A model generated the notes under the pieces. The model was given only the letters and a program-made list of their open reading frames with translations, was not told the DNA's origin and searched no databases. A DNA stretch of 8,669 nt from positions 1 through 8,669 of the forward strand of contig JAHWLA010000115.1 of NCBI GenBank assembly GCA_019347595.1. Direction: 5' to 3'. Below, piece by piece: positions 6,324 to 8,669 of this stretch. Each line of letters opens with the position of its first letter. The first letter of the stretch is position 1. Source of the DNA: Actinomycetota bacterium. Lineage in GTDB: Bacteria; Actinomycetota; Acidimicrobiia; Acidimicrobiales; JAHWLA01. A program made the translations under genes and the position numbers.

Positions 6324-8669
6324 ATGACGTATGTCTTCGCCTTCGACCACAAGCATCGCAAGCCGCCCATGAGCCTCAAGGACCTGCTTGGAGGCAAGGG
6401 CGCCAACCTGGCGGAGATGACCTCGGTACTCGGGCTCCCGGTGCCGCCCGGCTTCACCATCTCGACCGATGCCTGCCGCGACTACATGGCGGGCGGCTGG
6501 CCGGGCGGGCTCACCGACGAGGTGGCCAAGGCCGTCAAGAAGTTGGAGAAGCAGATGGGCAAGAGGCTGGGCGACCCGGCCGACCCGCTGCTTGTCTCCG
6601 TGCGCTCGGGCGCCAAGTTCTCCATGCCCGGGATGATGGACACCGTCTTGAACCTGGGCCTCAACGACGAGTCGGTCGAGGGCCTGGTCAAGCAGACCAG
6701 CGACGAGCGCTTCGCCTACGACTCCTACCGCCGCTTCATCGCCATGTACGGCCGCATCGTGCTCGACATCGAGGGCGAGGAGTTCGACCGCCTGCTCGAT
6801 ACGGCCAAGGAGTGGGACGGCGTGACGGCCGATGCCGACATCACACCGGACACGCTGCGCCGGCTCTGCCTGCGCTACAAGGACGTGGTCTACCGCCACA
6901 CCGGCAAGCCCTTCCCCCAGGAGCCGGTCGACCAGCTTCGCGGCGCCATCGAGGCCGTGTTCGCCTCGTGGAACGGCCCCCGGGCCATCGCCTACCGGGT
7001 GCGCGAGAAGATCAGCCACGATCTGGGCACCGCCGTCAACGTGCAGGCCATGGTGTTCGGCAACCGCGACGACAACAGCGGCACGGGCGTGGGCTTCACC
7101 CGCGACCCCGCCACCGGCGCAGCGGGCGCCTACGGCGACTTCCTCGTCAACGCCCAAGGCGAGGACGTAGTGGCCGGAATCCGCAACACCGAGCCGCTGT
7201 CGGCCCTCGAAGCCCGCTGGCCGAAGATCTACAAGGAGCTGCTCGCCATCTTCGACCGGCTCGAGAAGCACTACCGCGACATGTGCGACACCGAGTTCAC
7301 TATCGACCAGGGCAAGCTCTGGATGCTCCAGACCCGGGTGGGCAAGCGCACCGGCGTGGCCGCCCTGCGCATGGCCGTGGAGATGACAACCGGCCGCAAG
7401 TGGAAGATCACCAAGGCCGAGGCCGTCCAGCGGGTCACCGCCGAGCACTTGGAGCAGGTGCTGCACCCGCAGTTCGCCACCACCGACGTGACGGTCATCG
7501 CCAAGGGCCTGGGTGCCTCGCCAGGCGCCGCGGTGGGCCGCGTCTACTTCACCGCCGACGACGCCGCCGACGCCGCCGACCGGGGCGAGAAGGTGGTCCT
7601 CGTCCGCAACGAGACGAGCCCCGAGGACGTGCACGGCATGATTGTCGCCGAGGGCATCCTCACCGCCCGCGGCGGCCTGGTCAGCCACGCCGCCGTCGTC
7701 GCCCGCGGGTGGGGCAAGCCCGCCGTGGTGGGCGCCGAGGCGGTGAAGATCAAGGGCAAGGAGTTCACCACCGGCGGCATCACCGTCAAGGAGGGCGAGA
7801 CCATCTCGCTCGACGGCACCACGGGCGAGATCGTGCTGGGTGCCGTCGAGGTCGTGAGCGGCAAGCCCCCGGCGCACTTCGAGACAGTCCTCACCTGGGC
7901 CGACGCCATCCGCAAGGGCAAGATGGCCGTGCGGGCCAACGCCGACAACGGCCCCGACGCCGCCAACGCCCGCCAGTTCGGCGCCGAGGGCATAGGCCTG
8001 TGCCGCACCGAGCACATGTTCCTCGGCGAGGACCGGCTGCCCATCGTGCGGGCCATGATCCTGGCCGACACGCCGGAGCAGGAGACGGCCGCCCTCGAGA
8101 CGCTGCGCCAGGCCCAGAAGGCCGACTTCGAGGAGATCCTCGAGGCCATGGACGGCCTGCCCGTCACCGTGCGCCTGCTCGATCCGCCGCTGCACGAGTT
8201 CCTGCCCCACACCGAGGAGCTGGCGATCAAGGAGGCCACCACCGGCCTCACTCCCCAGGAGCGCCGCCTGTACGAGGCCGCCCGCTCGTGGCACGAGATG
8301 AACCCCATGCTCGGCACCCGCGGCGTCCGCCTCGGCGTCATCAAGCCCGGCCTCTACGCCATGCAGGTGCGCGCCCTCATGGAGGCGGCCGCCGCCCGGG
8401 TGAAGAAGGGCGGCAAGCCGGTGGTCGAGGTGATGATCCCCCTGACCGTCACCCGGGAGGAGCTGGCCCTGGCCCGGTCGTGGGTGGAGGAGGCCATCGC
8501 CGAGGCCACCAAGGGCGTGAAGAAGCCCATCGACGTCACCATCGGCACCATGGTGGAGACGCCCCGAGCCGCCATTCGGGCCGACGAGATCGCCGAGGAG
8601 GCCGACTTCTTCAGCTTCGGCACCAACGACCTCACCCAGATGACGTTCGGCTTCAGCCGCGACGACGTC
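6324..8669 (+). CDS. ppdK: Pyruvate phosphate dikinase (3' end beyond window)
   Basis: PPDK interconverts pyruvate, ATP and phosphate with PEP, AMP and pyrophosphate in the cytoplasm. The frame runs unbroken for 782 codons to the edge; the family is about 870-900 residues. The N-terminal ATP-grasp domain shows GGKGANLAEM (K25), SVRSGAKFSMPGMMDT (R94), GTAVNVQAMVFGNRDD and NAQGEDVVAGIR. The central phosphohistidine domain has RGGLVSHAAVVARGWGK with catalytic H455. The C-terminal PEP/pyruvate barrel has GLCRTEHMF (R561), VRLLDPPLHEF (R617), GTRGVRLG (R666), GTMVETPRAA (E745) and GTNDLTQ (N768, D769), nearly the same numbering as the Clostridium symbiosum enzyme. The last ~100 residues, with the catalytic cysteine, lie outside the window. 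Odd point: Val453 occupies the position of the Thr that PPDK regulatory proteins phosphorylate. It has its own leaderless-type promoter. Confidence 0.97.
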   Translation, partial: MTYVFAFDHKHRKPPMSLKDLLGGKGANLAEMTSVLGLPVPPGFTISTDACRDYMAGGWPGGLTDEVAKAVKKLEKQMGKRLGDPADPLLVSVRSGAKFSMPGMMDTVLNLGLNDESVEGLVKQTSDERFAYDSYRRFIAMYGRIVLDIEGEEFDRLLDTAKEWDGVTADADITPDTLRRLCLRYKDVVYRHTGKPFPQEPVDQLRGAIEAVFASWNGPRAIAYRVREKISHDLGTAVNVQAMVFGNRDDNSGTGVGFTRDPATGAAGAYGDFLVNAQGEDVVAGIRNTEPLSALEARWPKIYKELLAIFDRLEKHYRDMCDTEFTIDQGKLWMLQTRVGKRTGVAALRMAVEMTTGRKWKITKAEAVQRVTAEHLEQVLHPQFATTDVTVIAKGLGASPGAAVGRVYFTADDAADAADRGEKVVLVRNETSPEDVHGMIVAEGILTARGGLVSHAAVVARGWGKPAVVGAEAVKIKGKEFTTGGITVKEGETISLDGTTGEIVLGAVEVVSGKPPAHFETVLTWADAIRKGKMAVRANADNGPDAANARQFGAEGIGLCRTEHMFLGEDRLPIVRAMILADTPEQETAALETLRQAQKADFEEILEAMDGLPVTVRLLDPPLHEFLPHTEELAIKEATTGLTPQERRLYEAARSWHEMNPMLGTRGVRLGVIKPGLYAMQVRALMEAAAARVKKGGKPVVEVMIPLTVTREELALARSWVEEAIAEATKGVKKPIDVTIGTMVETPRAAIRADEIAEEADFFSFGTNDLTQMTFGFSRDDV

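Noticed and set aside
6309..8294. 661-codon minus-strand frame
   Set aside because: It is antisense to ppdK; same shadow composition and no domain.

Overview
The window reads as a stretch of chromosome from a high-GC actinobacterium. The reasons are strong G/C third-position bias, frequent GTG starts, 4-base GTGA gene overlaps, leaderless promoter architecture, a PPOX/F420-type flavin-fold remnant, a single-chain glycyl-tRNA synthetase and a bacterial pyruvate phosphate dikinase. Acidimicrobiia would fit, but that placement is inference from gene style, not proof. Every supported gene lies on the + strand; the very long minus-strand frames are shadows caused by base composition.

Region 1 (1-3415) is a tight operon-like run. 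It holds the last 29 codons of an unidentified upstream gene, then gpsA (sn-glycerol-3-phosphate dehydrogenase) overlapping it by 4 bases, then, 7 bases on, a 768-residue cytoplasmic protein with the look of a six-hairpin glycosidase (glycogen-debranching/glucoamylase-like) whose exact substrate cannot be read from sequence.

Region 2 (3404-3938) is irregular. A 17-bp tandem duplication covers the glycosidase stop codon. A long, nearly perfect palindrome, runs of 11 and 9 G, and a PPOX-family coding remnant lacking its N-terminus follow.

Region 3 (3974-5654) is a two-gene unit: glycyl-tRNA synthetase, apparently translated from a leaderless transcript, and a MmcQ/YjbR-family protein that starts inside its stop codon.

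Region 4 (5667-6258) is a lower-GC island. A consensus TATAAT box is followed by a short leader with a hairpin and a possible leaderless upstream ORF. Next comes a small coiled-coil, tail-anchored protein with a nearly identical 33-bp tandem repeat, and a 13-bp inverted repeat downstream.

Region 5 (6310-8669) is pyruvate phosphate dikinase, again with a leaderless-type promoter of the same geometry as glyS. It runs off the window before its catalytic cysteine. It carries Val where the usual regulatory Thr sits beside the catalytic His.

Most of the window is housekeeping (lipid precursor supply, tRNA charging, PEP/pyruvate interconversion, probable polyglucan metabolism). I see no clear multi-gene novel system. 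The most distinctive items are the uncharacterised glycosidase-like protein, the rearranged 3404-3611 junction with its palindrome, the leader/uORF/coiled-coil locus at 5718-6175, and the Thr-to-Val change in PPDK.
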